Source of the DNA: JAWXCM01 sp034408745
Lineage (GTDB): Bacteria > Acidobacteriota > Terriglobia > Bryobacterales > Bryobacteraceae
Length of the DNA: 45,433 nt
NCBI GenBank assembly: GCA_034408745.1
Contig: JAWXCM010000037.1
Location: forward strand, 1 to 45,433
Reading direction: 5' to 3'
The notes beneath the pieces are model-generated. The model searched no databases, was not told where the DNA came from, and saw nothing but the letters and a program-made list of their open reading frames with translations. Both the position numbers and the translations under genes were made by a program. Below, piece by piece: positions 24,788 through 32,163 of this stretch. The first letter of the stretch is position 1; every line of letters begins with the position of its first letter.

Positions 24788-25213
24788 TTAACTGGCCGAA
24801 AGCCAAAGGGCGACGATCACTCCGCGGGTTGACCAGGCAAGTGTCCGCAGCCAGTTCCATCGGCACAGGGCTGCGTGAACGTCCGGCTGAAAGCCTTCGG
24901 TTTGAAGGCGTTCATGAAGCGGCACCACGACTAAGAATGTAGTCATCCAAATAAGTACTACCAATCCGAATCCGATCAGGGCTGGTACGTTCAGCGGACC
25001 GCGTTTCCAAACGATAACGGCAGAGAGCACGAGTTCAAGCAACATGGCAGGCATCACAACGAAGGTGATGCGCGTTGCGTGAAAGGTGTGGCTGCTCCTG
25101 AAGCCAGCGCGGTCCAGAAATTGAAACATCGGATAGTGAACGAGTTGGATCAGCCAGATCAAACCGACCATGTACCAGGTGGCAGCGGCGTGAATCGTGA
25201 GTTCAAGGCCCAT
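24788..25213 (-). CDS. Small four-helix inner-membrane protein
   Basis: The 141-residue protein has four predicted transmembrane helices, near residues 5-28 (HAAATWYMVGLIWLIQLVHY), 47-68 (ITFVVMPAMLLELVLSAVIV), 74-97 (PALIGFGLVVLIWMTTFLVV) and 122-140. Charged residues between helices 3 and 4 (PLHERLQTEG) and NWLRTLAWSTRG before the last helix match a conserved family of small bacterial membrane proteins I have seen but cannot name with certainty. No catalytic motif. It follows the SDR pseudogene on the same strand, 14 bases downstream. Confidence 0.7.
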   Translation of the reverse strand: MGLELTIHAAATWYMVGLIWLIQLVHYPMFQFLDRAGFRSSHTFHATRITFVVMPAMLLELVLSAVIVWKRGPLNVPALIGFGLVVLIWMTTFLVVVPLHERLQTEGFQPDVHAALCRWNWLRTLAWSTRGVIVALWLSAS

Positions 25214-25227
25214 TCAGACAGCCTAAG

Positions 25228-25670
25228 CTATCTGCCGGTCGCACGAACGCTTCCCACCGGTGTCTCTACCAGGCCGGGGGCGACGCCTTCGAGCAAAGTA
25301 CGACAGACCCACCGGTATGCATCATGAGCCGTGAACCAGATCGCACCACATGAAAAGCGGTTGTCAGATTCATTTGCAGAGTTTCAGACCAGTCGGAGTC
25401 GCTGGTCAAATGGGTCCGCTTCAGCATCACGCTGCCTACGCAGTTGACGATTACCTGAATCGGATCGCAGGCGGCAACAGCTGCCTCGAACTCGGCGGCA
25501 TTAGAGGCGTCGACACTCTGCGTCGCCGCGTCGTGTTCCTTACTGAGCTCCGCCAATTTATCCGCCGTACGGCCTATTCAGACAGGTTCTGCACCGACCC
25601 GCTTTAGCCTCCGTGACAGGGCCGCGCCGATACCGCCAGCCGCGCCGACAATAATGAAACGCGTTCTCAA
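25228..25670 (-). pseudogene. Short-chain dehydrogenase pseudogene
   Basis: On the minus strand the frame from about 25670 reads RFIIVGAAGGIGAALSRRL, the glycine-rich cofactor site of SDR enzymes, then meets a TGA inside GAEPV-IGRTADKL. After the stop, VIVNCVGSVMLKRTHLTSD and NLTTAFHVVRSG continue the fold (NCVG is the NNAG-like motif), and GGSVVLCS is the strand before the catalytic serine. The frame then ends at 25266, while another frame gives VAPGLVETPVG to a stop at 25228, the normal SDR tail. The segment with the YxxxK catalytic pair, about 50 residues, has been deleted. A premature stop plus a deletion make it non-functional. Confidence 0.8.
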
Positions 25671-25718
25671 AACTCATATCATTTTATCTAATTTTGATCT
25701 CTATTTTGTTTGTTTTCA

Positions 25719-26033
25719 ATGACCTGTAAATTTCTGTGGGCTGGAATCGCGGTGGCGTGGTGTATCGTTTTGCTCGTGGTGACGTTGTTGTCGGAACGCT
25801 TTGCGGTTCCGCAGGAATTACAACCCGGGGGGACGGCCGACGAGGCCAGGGTGCTGCTCAGTGCGACGTGTGTCCCTGGCCCGGCGTTGCCGGGTGGGTT
25901 GCTGACGGTGGTGGAAGAGGCTGTTCTGAAGGTCCTGCCCCGCTGGCCCGAAGCCTATGAGGCCGTGATGGAATATGCGCGATATCGCGCCGGAGGAGGA
26001 AACTCCGATGCATTTGTTCCCAGGAAAGACTGA
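25719..26033 (+). CDS. Small protein with one membrane helix upstream of the terminase
   Basis: The 104-residue frame has an N-terminal hydrophobic helix (residues about 6-26, LWAGIAVAWCIVLLVVTLLS) and a soluble part that ends with a helical segment (VVEEAVLKVLPRWPEAYEAV). It is preceded by a strikingly AT-rich stretch (25678-25718), in keeping with a promoter, but by no clear ribosome binding site. Its end overlaps the terminase start at 26008 by 26 bases, suggesting coupling. I do not recognise the family. Whether the helix anchors something related to the terminase is unknown. Confidence 0.4.
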   Translation: MTCKFLWAGIAVAWCIVLLVVTLLSERFAVPQELQPGGTADEARVLLSATCVPGPALPGGLLTVVEEAVLKVLPRWPEAYEAVMEYARYRAGGGNSDAFVPRKD

Positions 26034-26793
26034 CCCGCGCTGTTCGGGCTTGTATTTGCTTGATCCGGTGTCGTTTGCACTGGAAGTACTCGGCCTGACC
26101 CTGATGCCATTTCAGGTGAAGGCGCTGGACCCGCGGGTGGTTCAGGGGCTGCTGAACTGCTCGCGCCAGGCGGGTAAGACGCTGGCGATGGCGATCAAGG
26201 CCGTCCACCTGGCGTTTCTGCTGCCGGACACAGTTGTCGCGGTGTTGTGTCCGACGGCTCGGCAGGCGGGCGAGTTCTTTGAAAAAGTGCGGATGCTGAT
26301 GACCCGGCTCGACGTGAGGGTGGTTGGGGATGGGCATAACGCGATTTCGGCTTGTTTTCCCAATGGTTCGCGGATTGTCGGGCTTCCGGCCGGGGCGAAG
26401 GTGCGGGGGGTGTCGGCGGTGAATTTGCTGATTGTCGACGAGGCGGCGGAGGTGCCGGATGAGGCGTATCACGCCGTCACTCCGATGCTGGCGACGACGG
26501 CGGGGAAGGGCGCGGGCGGTCAGTGGCTGATCAGTACGCCGATGGGCAAACGGGGCTTCTTCTGGCAGACGTGGGCCGAGGGCGGCGACGGGTGGACGCG
26601 GCTCAGCGTTCCGGCGTCGGAGATTCCGCGGATCAACCCGGCGTGGCTGGAGTCGCAGAGGCTCGCAAAGGGAGAGCTGCGGTTTCGCCAGGAGTTTTGC
26701 TGCGAATTCCTGGACACTCCGGATTCGCTGTTCCGGGAGGATTTCATCCGGCGGGCGATCCGTAAAGAGGTACCGAAGCTGTGGGCGGCGTGA
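26008..26793 (+). CDS. Terminase-like large subunit, ATPase part
   Basis: The 261-residue product is the ATPase half of a phage-type large terminase, the motor that packages DNA. A Walker A-like CSRQAGKT is at 51-58 with the preceding LMPFQVKAL adenine-type motif, Walker B with the catalytic Glu is LLIVDEA at 140-146, and the coupling motif is WLISTPMGKRG at 173-183. The chain ends at WAA just after RQEFCCEFLDT, exactly where the linker to the nuclease domain begins in one-piece terminases. GGAGGA lies before ATG 26008. The nuclease gene begins 13 bases before this stop. No capsid, portal or small terminase gene is visible nearby. Confidence 0.85.
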   Translation: MHLFPGKTDPRCSGLYLLDPVSFALEVLGLTLMPFQVKALDPRVVQGLLNCSRQAGKTLAMAIKAVHLAFLLPDTVVAVLCPTARQAGEFFEKVRMLMTRLDVRVVGDGHNAISACFPNGSRIVGLPAGAKVRGVSAVNLLIVDEAAEVPDEAYHAVTPMLATTAGKGAGGQWLISTPMGKRGFFWQTWAEGGDGWTRLSVPASEIPRINPAWLESQRLAKGELRFRQEFCCEFLDTPDSLFREDFIRRAIRKEVPKLWAA

Positions 26794-27515
26794 TCTCGCC
26801 GACGTGCGTGGTTGCAGGGGGCAGACCACGGCTCGACATTGACGTATTCGGGCCGGATGGCCTGGTGCGGCTGGATCTGCTGCGGGCGCGGACGCGGTAT
26901 TACCTGGGGGTCGACCTGGGGAAAGAGCAGAGCCACTCGGCGATGGTGGTGGTTGAGAGGGCGGAGCTGGTGTACCGGCAGGAGATGCGGGACCCGGTGA
27001 CGATGCAGTTTCCAACCGAGACTCGGTACTTTGTGCGGCACGCGGAGCGGTTTCCGCTGGGCGTTCCGTTCACCGATGTGGCGACGCGGATTCGGGAGCT
27101 GGTGCGTCGGCCTCCACTGCAGGGCTGGGTGAAGGTGGTTGTGGATGGGACGGCCGTGGGGGCGGCGGTGCTGGAGATGCTGCGTGGGAATGGGGGCCTG
27201 GGATGCAGGCTGATTCCGGTGGTGATTACGGGCGGAGACCGGACGTCGGTGTCGCCGGGGCCGGATGGCTCGGGGTACACCGTGCCGAAGCGGGATCTCC
27301 TGCATGGGCTGGTGGTGGCGTTCGAGAACGAGTGGCTGGAGATGGCGGGCTCGATTGGCCCGGCGCTGGAGGTGATGGTGCAGGAGCTGAGGTCGGTGCG
27401 CGGGGGGCGGAACGGCGGGTTTTCGGGGATGTCGGGGGCTCCGACGGATGACATGGTTCTGGCGCTGTCGCTGGCGTGGTGGAGGGCAAAGCGGGAGCAG
27501 GGCTGGCTGGGGTAA
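26781..27515 (+). CDS. Terminase-like large subunit, RNase H-fold nuclease part
   Basis: The frame from GTG 26781 encodes 244 residues matching the terminase nuclease domain. The expected acidic residues are in YYLGVDLGKEQSHSA (Asp45), VKVVVDGTAVG (Asp122) and TDDMVLALSLAWW (Asp223/Asp224). In known terminases this domain cuts the DNA concatemer. It overlaps the ATPase gene by 13 bases in a different frame. Either the two domains are made as separate proteins, or one indel split a single gene; the conserved linker position makes both possible. The true start could also lie slightly downstream (GTG 26790). The gene is strongly G-rich on the coding strand. Confidence 0.8.
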   Translation: MGGVISPTCVVAGGRPRLDIDVFGPDGLVRLDLLRARTRYYLGVDLGKEQSHSAMVVVERAELVYRQEMRDPVTMQFPTETRYFVRHAERFPLGVPFTDVATRIRELVRRPPLQGWVKVVVDGTAVGAAVLEMLRGNGGLGCRLIPVVITGGDRTSVSPGPDGSGYTVPKRDLLHGLVVAFENEWLEMAGSIGPALEVMVQELRSVRGGRNGGFSGMSGAPTDDMVLALSLAWWRAKREQGWLG

Positions 27516-27564
27516 TGTAAGCCCTGCGCTGCTCTCTCTTCGTCCTCCGCACGGGGTGTTGGTG

Positions 27565-28536
27565 TTACAACTGGCCGGCGGGGTCGGGATCTACGCGGAC
27601 GGGTCGGCGATGTGCGTGGCCTGGCTGTTCGCGAACGACCGTCATGGCGGTGGCGATGATGGAAGCGACGTCGGTCAGGTTGGCCGGAATGATCATGGTG
27701 GTTCCGGTTTTTGCGAGATTGCCGAATTCGCGAATGTACTGCTCGGCGACACGGAGCTGGACGGCTTCCACGCCGCCGGGCGCCTCAATGGCGTCGGCCA
27801 CGCGACGGATGCCTTCGGCCGTTGCGGATGCGACGGTCAGGATTGCGGCACCCTGGCCTTCCGCCTCATTGATCTGCTGTTGTTTCCTCGCTTCCGATGC
27901 CTTGATTACCTGCTGTTTCTGACCTTCTGCGTTGTTGATAGCGGAATCGCGCGCGCCTTCGGAATTGAGGATTGTGGCACGTTTCTCGCGCTCGGCGCGC
28001 ATTTGTTTTTCCATGGCCGCGAGAACGTCATGGGGCGGGGTGATGTTTTTGATCTCGTAGCGGAGTACCTTTACGCCCCATGCTTCCGACGCTTTGTCGA
28101 GTTCGCTGACGACCGAGATGTTGATGTTGGTGCGCTCTTCGAAGGTACGGTCGAGTTCGATCTTGCCCACTTCGCTTCTGAGTGTGGTTTGCGCGAGCTG
28201 GGTGATGGCGAAGGAGAAGTCGTAGATGCCGTACGAGGCTCGTTCGGGATCGAGGACTTTGAGGTAGAGCACGCCGTCGATGCCGACCTGCACGTTGTCT
28301 CTGGTGATGCACACCTGTTCGGGAATGTCGACGGCAACCTCTTTGAGACTGTGCCGGTAGCGGATAACATCCATGAACGGCACCAGGAGGTGGAAACCGG
28401 CGCTGATTGTGCCGGTATATTTGCCGAGTCTTTCCACGACGTACGCGCTCTGCTGGGGGACGACAACGGCGATTCGCGCGAGCACGATGATGATAAATAC
28501 CACGAGTGCAATGGTTACGATTACTCCGACATCCAT
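27565..28536 (-). CDS. SPFH/Band 7 (stomatin, QmcA-like) membrane protein
   Basis: The 323-residue protein has an N-terminal membrane helix (residues 5-27) followed by the SPFH domain: VVVPQQSAYVVERLGKYTGT, GFHLLVPFMDVIRYRHSLKE, QVCITRDNVQVGIDGVLYLK and LRSEVGKIELDRTFEER are typical of paraslipins. A coiled-coil rich in Ala, Glu and Gln follows (EKQMRAEREKRATILNSEGA, KQQQINEAEGQ). The last 20 or so residues (AHRRPVRVDPDPAGQL) look unlike the family. Such proteins form large ring scaffolds in membrane microdomains. NfeD lies 17 bases upstream in the same operon, the standard pairing. Confidence 0.93.
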   Translation of the reverse strand: MDVGVIVTIALVVFIIIVLARIAVVVPQQSAYVVERLGKYTGTISAGFHLLVPFMDVIRYRHSLKEVAVDIPEQVCITRDNVQVGIDGVLYLKVLDPERASYGIYDFSFAITQLAQTTLRSEVGKIELDRTFEERTNINISVVSELDKASEAWGVKVLRYEIKNITPPHDVLAAMEKQMRAEREKRATILNSEGARDSAINNAEGQKQQVIKASEARKQQQINEAEGQGAAILTVASATAEGIRRVADAIEAPGGVEAVQLRVAEQYIREFGNLAKTGTTMIIPANLTDVASIIATAMTVVREQPGHAHRRPVRVDPDPAGQL

Positions 28537-28553
28537 TTCTTTTCAGGCTCCTT

Positions 28554-28982
28554 TTAGCCGCGAATGTGCAGCATTAATCCGTCGACGCGCTCCACGCGGC
28601 AGCGCTGTCCCTGGGCGATAGCCTCGGCTCCGGTGTTCCTTGCCGACCAGGACGTGCCTCGCAGCTCCGCTTTCCCAATGGCGGCCACTCCAATCGCGTT
28701 CATGGCGACGGCCGTTTCACCCACGATGGAATCGACGTCATGCGGCTTGACTCTGAACCGGTTCTGCAGCGGACGTCGCAAAACTAATAATCCAAAACAG
28801 GAAATGATGGCAAACAGCAGGCACTGAACCCACAAGGGTCCTGCAATGCCGAGTGCGGCGAGGAGGCCGACCACGATGGCCCCGCCTCCGAAGAAGAAAA
28901 TGTAGAATCCGCCTGGTGTGGCGAGTTCGACGAGGAGCAGAACAAACCCCAGCAGCACCCAGGACCACCACGAAAAGCTCAT
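28554..28982 (-). CDS. NfeD-family membrane protein
   Basis: The 142-residue protein has two or three membrane segments (WWSWVLLGFVLLLVELATPG, FFGGGAIVVGLLAALG, CLLFAIISCFGLLVL) and a C-terminal OB-like domain (VDSIVGETAVAMNAI, GKAELRGTSWSAR, GQRCRVERVDGLMLHIRG). This is the short NfeD type that accompanies SPFH proteins. GGAGGAA before ATG 28982 is a good ribosome binding site. It is the first gene of the nfeD-SPFH pair and probably anchors or assembles the stomatin ring, by family knowledge. ELATPGGF near residue 19-26 is the conserved pore-lining style motif of the group. Confidence 0.92.
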   Translation of the reverse strand: MSFSWWSWVLLGFVLLLVELATPGGFYIFFFGGGAIVVGLLAALGIAGPLWVQCLLFAIISCFGLLVLRRPLQNRFRVKPHDVDSIVGETAVAMNAIGVAAIGKAELRGTSWSARNTGAEAIAQGQRCRVERVDGLMLHIRG

Positions 28983-29143
28983 CCATTTCCTCCGATCCGC
29001 CTGTCAGCGCAGGTGCTGACGCGCTGCCATGCGTATACATCATGGCAGGTTGTGCAACTTCTCGCTTTAATGGCTGCTGCGCTTAAGGCTGCCGTGTGGC
29101 AACAAAGCAGGCACGGCCTGGACCGAAGTTCTGGGGCAGCTCT

Positions 29144-29639
29144 TCATCTCCGATTCGAGAAGTGGCAGATGGCTGAGGAGAATCCGGCGTTCCGCAGTGC
29201 GTCGAGAACTTCGCCCGGAGCGCGGCAGCGGGCCGTGAAGATTACGTCGGTTCGCTCCCAGTTTCGTCGCCATTCGGTTTTGTGACCATGCGGGGCTCAG
29301 GTCGAAGACAAACGAGGCGCCAGGACGGAGCATGTCATGCACGTTGCGGAGCACGCCTGCCAGGTCTTCCGTCTGCTGAAAATAGCTGAGGCTGTCGAAG
29401 GTGCAGAGGGCACCGTCGAACACTGCGGGCAGTCGGAAGTTACGGGCGTCCGCGAGGAGAAACTCACCTGTGCCGCAGCAGACATCGAGCACGCGGGAAC
29501 CGGCGGGGAGGTCATGCAGCAGGAAGCGGTCCGCCATCACCATACGCGCGGGATGGGTAGTGAGTGCGCCAGTGTTTCTGATAAAACGCGGCGATTGCGT
29601 CACAGCAGGGGCTGTCGCTGCCGTGACGTGAATGGTCAT
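29144..29639 (-). pseudogene. SAM-dependent methyltransferase pseudogene
   Basis: The minus-strand frame has GSRVLDVCCGTGEF, motif I of class I methyltransferases, but this runs straight into ADARNFRLPAVFDGALCTFD. In relatives about 35 residues, including the motif II acidic loop, lie between. NVHDMLRPGASFVFDLS is a normal later strand. The frame then degrades, and another frame gives WERTDVIFTARCRAPGEVLD and ALRNAGF, the usual C-terminus, with stop at 29144-29146. At least two deletions and one frame change have occurred. The original frame stays open to 29067 with nonsense sequence. Confidence 0.75.
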
Positions 29640-29799
29640 GTATCGTCGTCATGGTATCTGTAAACCATTGAAACAGAAAGCAGAGTTGCCGGTTTGGAAT
29701 TCGAGAGCTGCCGCTAATCCGGCAGGGTACTCCCCTGTTTACCGGAGGTGCGTTTTGGGAGCCGTGTGGCTACGCTGAAAACAAGGAGAAATTGCCGAC

Positions 29800-31176
29800 G
29801 TGTTCCGAACCGGACCTCTCATCAGCGACAGGATGTTTTTGGGCAGCTGGCCACTGCTGGTGGCAGGCTTCGGCATTCTGCTGGTCTTGATGGTCGCCTC
29901 CGGGGTGGTTACGTGGAACAAAGCCGCCAATCTGTATGCCAATTTGTCGGTTGTTAACCGTGAGTATCGACTGAACTGGAACAGCCTGAATGAAGTTCGG
30001 TCCGGTATTCACGTATCGAGTGTGTTGGTACGGGATTATCTTCTGGATCCGTCGCAGTCGCGGGCACGGGAGATTCGGGATGAGTTGCTGCGGCTGCGCA
30101 AACAGACCGAGCCGCACCTTTCACGTATGGAGAACGCCGCGGGGGCGCAGAATCAACCGGCGGTGCGACGGCTTCGGAGTGAGATTCAGTCGTACTGGGA
30201 GAGTCTGGACCCGGTTTTCGACTGGAGCCCTCAGGACAAGCAGGCGGCTGCGTATGGGTTTCTGCGGCAGCACATTATGCCGCGGCGCGAGTCTGTGCTC
30301 TCCCTCGCAGACGAGGTGCAGACGTTCATGGACACCACGTTCCACGAAGAAAGACAGGCGGTGCGGAACAGTGAAGGCGAGTTTCGGGTATTTCTGGAAC
30401 GGACGGTGGGGGCAACGGTGGCGCTCGGATTCCTTGTGGCGGCGCTGAGTATTCTGCGCGTCAGGAAACTGGAGGTCCGGGCGCACGGGCAGCAACTGCG
30501 AACAGAGGTTGCCGAAGACGAGATGCGGCGGCTGTCGCATCAGGTGGTGCAGGCGCAGGAGGAGGAGAGGCGGTCCATCTCACGGGAGTTGCACGATGAG
30601 GTAGGGCAGATGCTGACCGGCTTGCGGATGGATCTGCGGGCGCTGCAGAAGGTACACCGGGCGAATCCGGCCGGGTTCGATGCGCGTATCGATCAGACGC
30701 GCGCGCTCCTGGAGCAGACGCTGCAGTCGGTTCGCGACATTGCGATGGGTTTGCGACCGTCCATGCTGGATGATCTGGGACTGCGGGCTGCGCTGGAGTG
30801 GCAGGCCCGGGACTTTGAGCGGCGGCACGAGATTGCGGTGACGCTGGAGATTGAGGCGGACATTGACAGTCTGCCGGAGAGGCACAGGACGAACCTGTAC
30901 CGGATTGTGCAGGAGGCGCTTACCAACTGCGCCCGGCACGCGCGGGCTCATCAGGTAAGGATACGGTTCGGGCAGACCGGGGTCGGTATGCTGACTGTGA
31001 CCATAGAGGACGATGGCATCGGGATGGAACACAATACGGGCAAAGGGCTCGGGCTGATCGGGATTAAGGAGCGGGTGCGCAAGCTGGGCGGAGATTTCCG
31101 GGTGGAATCACTGCCGGGACAAGGGACGCGCATCGCGCTGGAACTGCCGGAGGGCGAGGCGGTGACGCATGGCTGA
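29800..31176 (+). CDS. Membrane sensor histidine kinase, NarL/DegS type
   Basis: The 458-residue kinase has a membrane helix near 18-38, an extracytoplasmic helical sensor (about 40-200, CHASE3-like in appearance), a second helix near 203-220 and a HisKA_3 dimerisation domain with the phosphorylated His265 in SISRELHDEVGQML. The ATPase domain has its N-box in NLYRIVQEALTNCARHA and glycine boxes in EDDGIGM and KGLGLIGIKERV. It starts with GTG 29800, with AAGGAG eleven bases upstream; ATG 29833 is a possible alternative. The response regulator overlaps its end by eight bases. The signal is unknown. Confidence 0.93.
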   Translation: MFRTGPLISDRMFLGSWPLLVAGFGILLVLMVASGVVTWNKAANLYANLSVVNREYRLNWNSLNEVRSGIHVSSVLVRDYLLDPSQSRAREIRDELLRLRKQTEPHLSRMENAAGAQNQPAVRRLRSEIQSYWESLDPVFDWSPQDKQAAAYGFLRQHIMPRRESVLSLADEVQTFMDTTFHEERQAVRNSEGEFRVFLERTVGATVALGFLVAALSILRVRKLEVRAHGQQLRTEVAEDEMRRLSHQVVQAQEEERRSISRELHDEVGQMLTGLRMDLRALQKVHRANPAGFDARIDQTRALLEQTLQSVRDIAMGLRPSMLDDLGLRAALEWQARDFERRHEIAVTLEIEADIDSLPERHRTNLYRIVQEALTNCARHARAHQVRIRFGQTGVGMLTVTIEDDGIGMEHNTGKGLGLIGIKERVRKLGGDFRVESLPGQGTRIALELPEGEAVTHG

Positions 31177-31846
31177 GGTTCGGGTCATGCTGGCGGACGA
31201 TCACAGTATTGTGCGCAAGGGGCTCCGGTCGGCACTGGAGGAGGACGATCAGTTTTGTGTGGTGGGGGAGGCGGCGAACGGTCGCGAGGCTGTGCAGATT
31301 GCCGAGCAGTTGCTGCCGGACATCGCGATAGTGGACATCGGGATGCCGCAGCTGAACGGGATAGAGGCTACGGCGCAGATCCAGAAGGTGAGCCCGAAGA
31401 CGCGGGTGGTGATCCTGAGCATGCACACGGATGAGACGTACATTTTGCGGGCGCTGACCGCGGGGGCTCGCGGGTACCTGCTGAAGGATACGGCGGAGAA
31501 CGATGTACGGGCGGCGGTGCATGCTGTGGCTCAGGGGAAGTCGTATTTCAGTCCGGCGATTGCGAAGATGCTGCTGGAGGATTATGTCGGGTTTCTGAGG
31601 CGGCGCGGGCTGGACGATTCCTACAAACTACTGACTGACCGTGAAAAGGAAGTATTGCAGCTTTTGGCGGAAGGGCAGGCGAATAAGGAAGTGGCTGCGG
31701 TACTTGGAATCGGCGTCTCCACGGTGGAAACACACAGAATGAATCTGATGCAGAAGTTGAATCTGCACAGTACAGCGGAAATCGTGTTGTATGCGGTGCG
31801 GAAGCGGATTATCTCTTCCGACGTGACTCCCGCCACTGTGCCCTGA
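31169..31846 (+). CDS. NarL/FixJ-type response regulator
   Basis: The 225-residue protein has a receiver domain with the acidic pair in MLADDHSIVRKG (Asp10, Asp11), the phosphoacceptor Asp56 in DIAIVDIGMP and the lysine in GYLLKDT. A C-terminal LuxR-type helix-turn-helix follows (LTDREKEVLQLLAEGQANKE, VSTVETHRMNLMQKL). It is translated from inside the end of the kinase gene, so the two are a cognate pair. The length is normal. Targets are unknown; the nearby trehalose operon, 107 bases downstream, is a possible but unproven one. Confidence 0.95.
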   Translation: MAEVRVMLADDHSIVRKGLRSALEEDDQFCVVGEAANGREAVQIAEQLLPDIAIVDIGMPQLNGIEATAQIQKVSPKTRVVILSMHTDETYILRALTAGARGYLLKDTAENDVRAAVHAVAQGKSYFSPAIAKMLLEDYVGFLRRRGLDDSYKLLTDREKEVLQLLAEGQANKEVAAVLGIGVSTVETHRMNLMQKLNLHSTAEIVLYAVRKRIISSDVTPATVP

Positions 31847-31953
31847 GAGGGGCGGGTCGAGATGGCAAGTTCCCCCCTTTACCGGATGGTTTGGCGGCCC
31901 AATCCGCGCCATTCTGTGGTAGCTGGATTTGATGTCGGGAGGAACCTGCGGCA

Positions 31954-32163
31954 ATGAACAACTGGAATCTGAGTAGTATTGCGGAGGCTCGCCGGCTGGC
32001 GATGTCGATCAGTACGAATCAAGTGGAGCATCAGATGTTTGCCTCGACGCAAAGGCACCCGATGAAGAACTGTGAGATTGCTCCGGGACCGGAACCCGCA
32101 CCGCTGCTTAACGACGGACGAAGCGAAGGGCTCTGCGAGGTTCCCGGAGGTGGGCAGGCATGA
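31954..32163 (+). CDS. Small protein coupled to otsA
   Basis: A 69-residue frame starts at ATG 31954, with GGGAGGAA eleven bases upstream, and its stop overlaps the otsA start as ATGA. The sequence (MNNWNLSSIAEARRLAMSIS at the start) is polar with no membrane helix and no family I recognise. The arrangement is that of a leader or coupling cistron; translating it would deliver ribosomes to otsA, whose own site (GGAGG at 32146-32150) lies inside it. Function beyond this is unknown. Confidence 0.45.
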   Translation: MNNWNLSSIAEARRLAMSISTNQVEHQMFASTQRHPMKNCEIAPGPEPAPLLNDGRSEGLCEVPGGGQA

